Positions 6,781 to 6,878 of a stretch of 6,878 nucleotides of DNA are shown here, in pieces; positions within the stretch are counted from its first letter, which is position 1, and the number at the start of each line of letters is the position of its first letter. The translations under genes were made by a program, and so were the position numbers. The stretch is from Planctomycetota bacterium (GTDB lineage Bacteria; Planctomycetota; Phycisphaerae; Tepidisphaerales; Tepidisphaeraceae): the NCBI GenBank assembly GCA_029777755.1, contig JAKORQ010000572.1, positions 1 to 6,878 of the forward strand. The letters run 5' to 3'. A model generated the notes under the pieces. The model saw nothing but the letters and a program-made list of their open reading frames with translations, was not told the origin of the DNA and ran no database searches.

Positions 6781-6878
6781 TCATTTCTCCTCCTGCTCAC
6801 CTGTCAGGGTGATGTAGCCCATCGCCGCCGGCGATACATGGGGGTTGCCCGCCAGCACCGGCGACCAGTTCATTGAAA
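6781..6878 (-). CDS. C-terminal fragment of an unidentified protein upstream of the glycoside hydrolase
   Basis: On the minus strand one frame is open from the right edge to a TGA at 6783-6781 and encodes the last 31 residues of a protein ending in AAMGYITLTGEQEEK. Its codons have the high third-position GC of the neighbouring genes, which supports real coding; another frame stays open to a TGA at 6794-6792 but gives a Gly/Pro-rich peptide that looks less natural. The stop overlaps the possible ATG of the hydrolase as ATGA, or lies 71 bp before its GTG start. Same strand and close spacing make it a likely member of the same operon. Too little is present to name a family. Confidence 0.45.
   Translation of the reverse strand, partial: SMNWSPVLAGNPHVSPAAMGYITLTGEQEEK

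Noticed and set aside
5879..6817. Plus-strand open frame of 312 codons over the hydrolase N-terminus
   Set aside because: It is antisense to the barrel and signal peptide, has no Shine-Dalgarno sequence and no family motif.
1..6878. CRISPR arrays, insertion sequences or tandem repeats
   Set aside because: Reading through the window showed no regularly spaced repeats, no transposase-like protein and no terminal inverted repeats.

Overview
This window looks like chromosomal DNA from a GC-rich, Gram-negative-type bacterium, most likely a planctomycete or a relative. The main support is the DUF374-type acyltransferase, whose sequence resembles planctomycetal members as I remember them. A secreted multi-module glycoside hydrolase next to paralogous Gfo/Idh/MocA oxidoreductases also fits that kind of sugar-degrading genome. 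The taxonomic call is an inference from family resemblance and not from a marker gene. I see no CRISPR array, transposase, insertion sequence or phage gene.

Layout. The left end (1-808, + strand) holds the 3' end of an unidentified protein, perhaps the C-terminus of an anti-sigma-type regulator, followed by a complete bacterial ferritin with all the expected ferroxidase residues. Facing it is a minus-strand gene for a DUF374 lysophospholipid acyltransferase-like protein. The two genes meet within 15 bp, over a small GC hairpin that looks like the acyltransferase terminator. Upstream of the acyltransferase, on the same strand, is a tRNA-Arg(CCT) gene, with a 14-bp perfect palindrome just before its 5' end and a plausible promoter.

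The right two thirds (1699-6878, minus strand) is one co-directional gene set, probably an operon. In transcription order it contains the C-terminus of an unidentified protein, a large exported glycoside hydrolase (clan-A-like catalytic barrel, NEW3-like beta-sandwich and CBM9-like C-terminal module), and two different Gfo/Idh/MocA-family NAD(P)-dependent oxidoreductases. Gaps between the complete genes are about 30 bp and each start has a usable Shine-Dalgarno sequence. The simplest reading is a small saccharide-use unit: the exported enzyme cuts a glycan or glycoside and the two oxidoreductases oxidise, reduce or epimerise the released sugar. The substrate cannot be read from the sequence.

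The most interesting points are the unusual active-site residues of the two oxidoreductases (one resembles glucose-fructose oxidoreductase, with Tyr for His; the other has lost the usual Asp), the architecture of the hydrolase, and the ambiguity of its start codon (ATGA overlap versus an internal GTG with a better ribosome binding site and a cleaner signal peptide).
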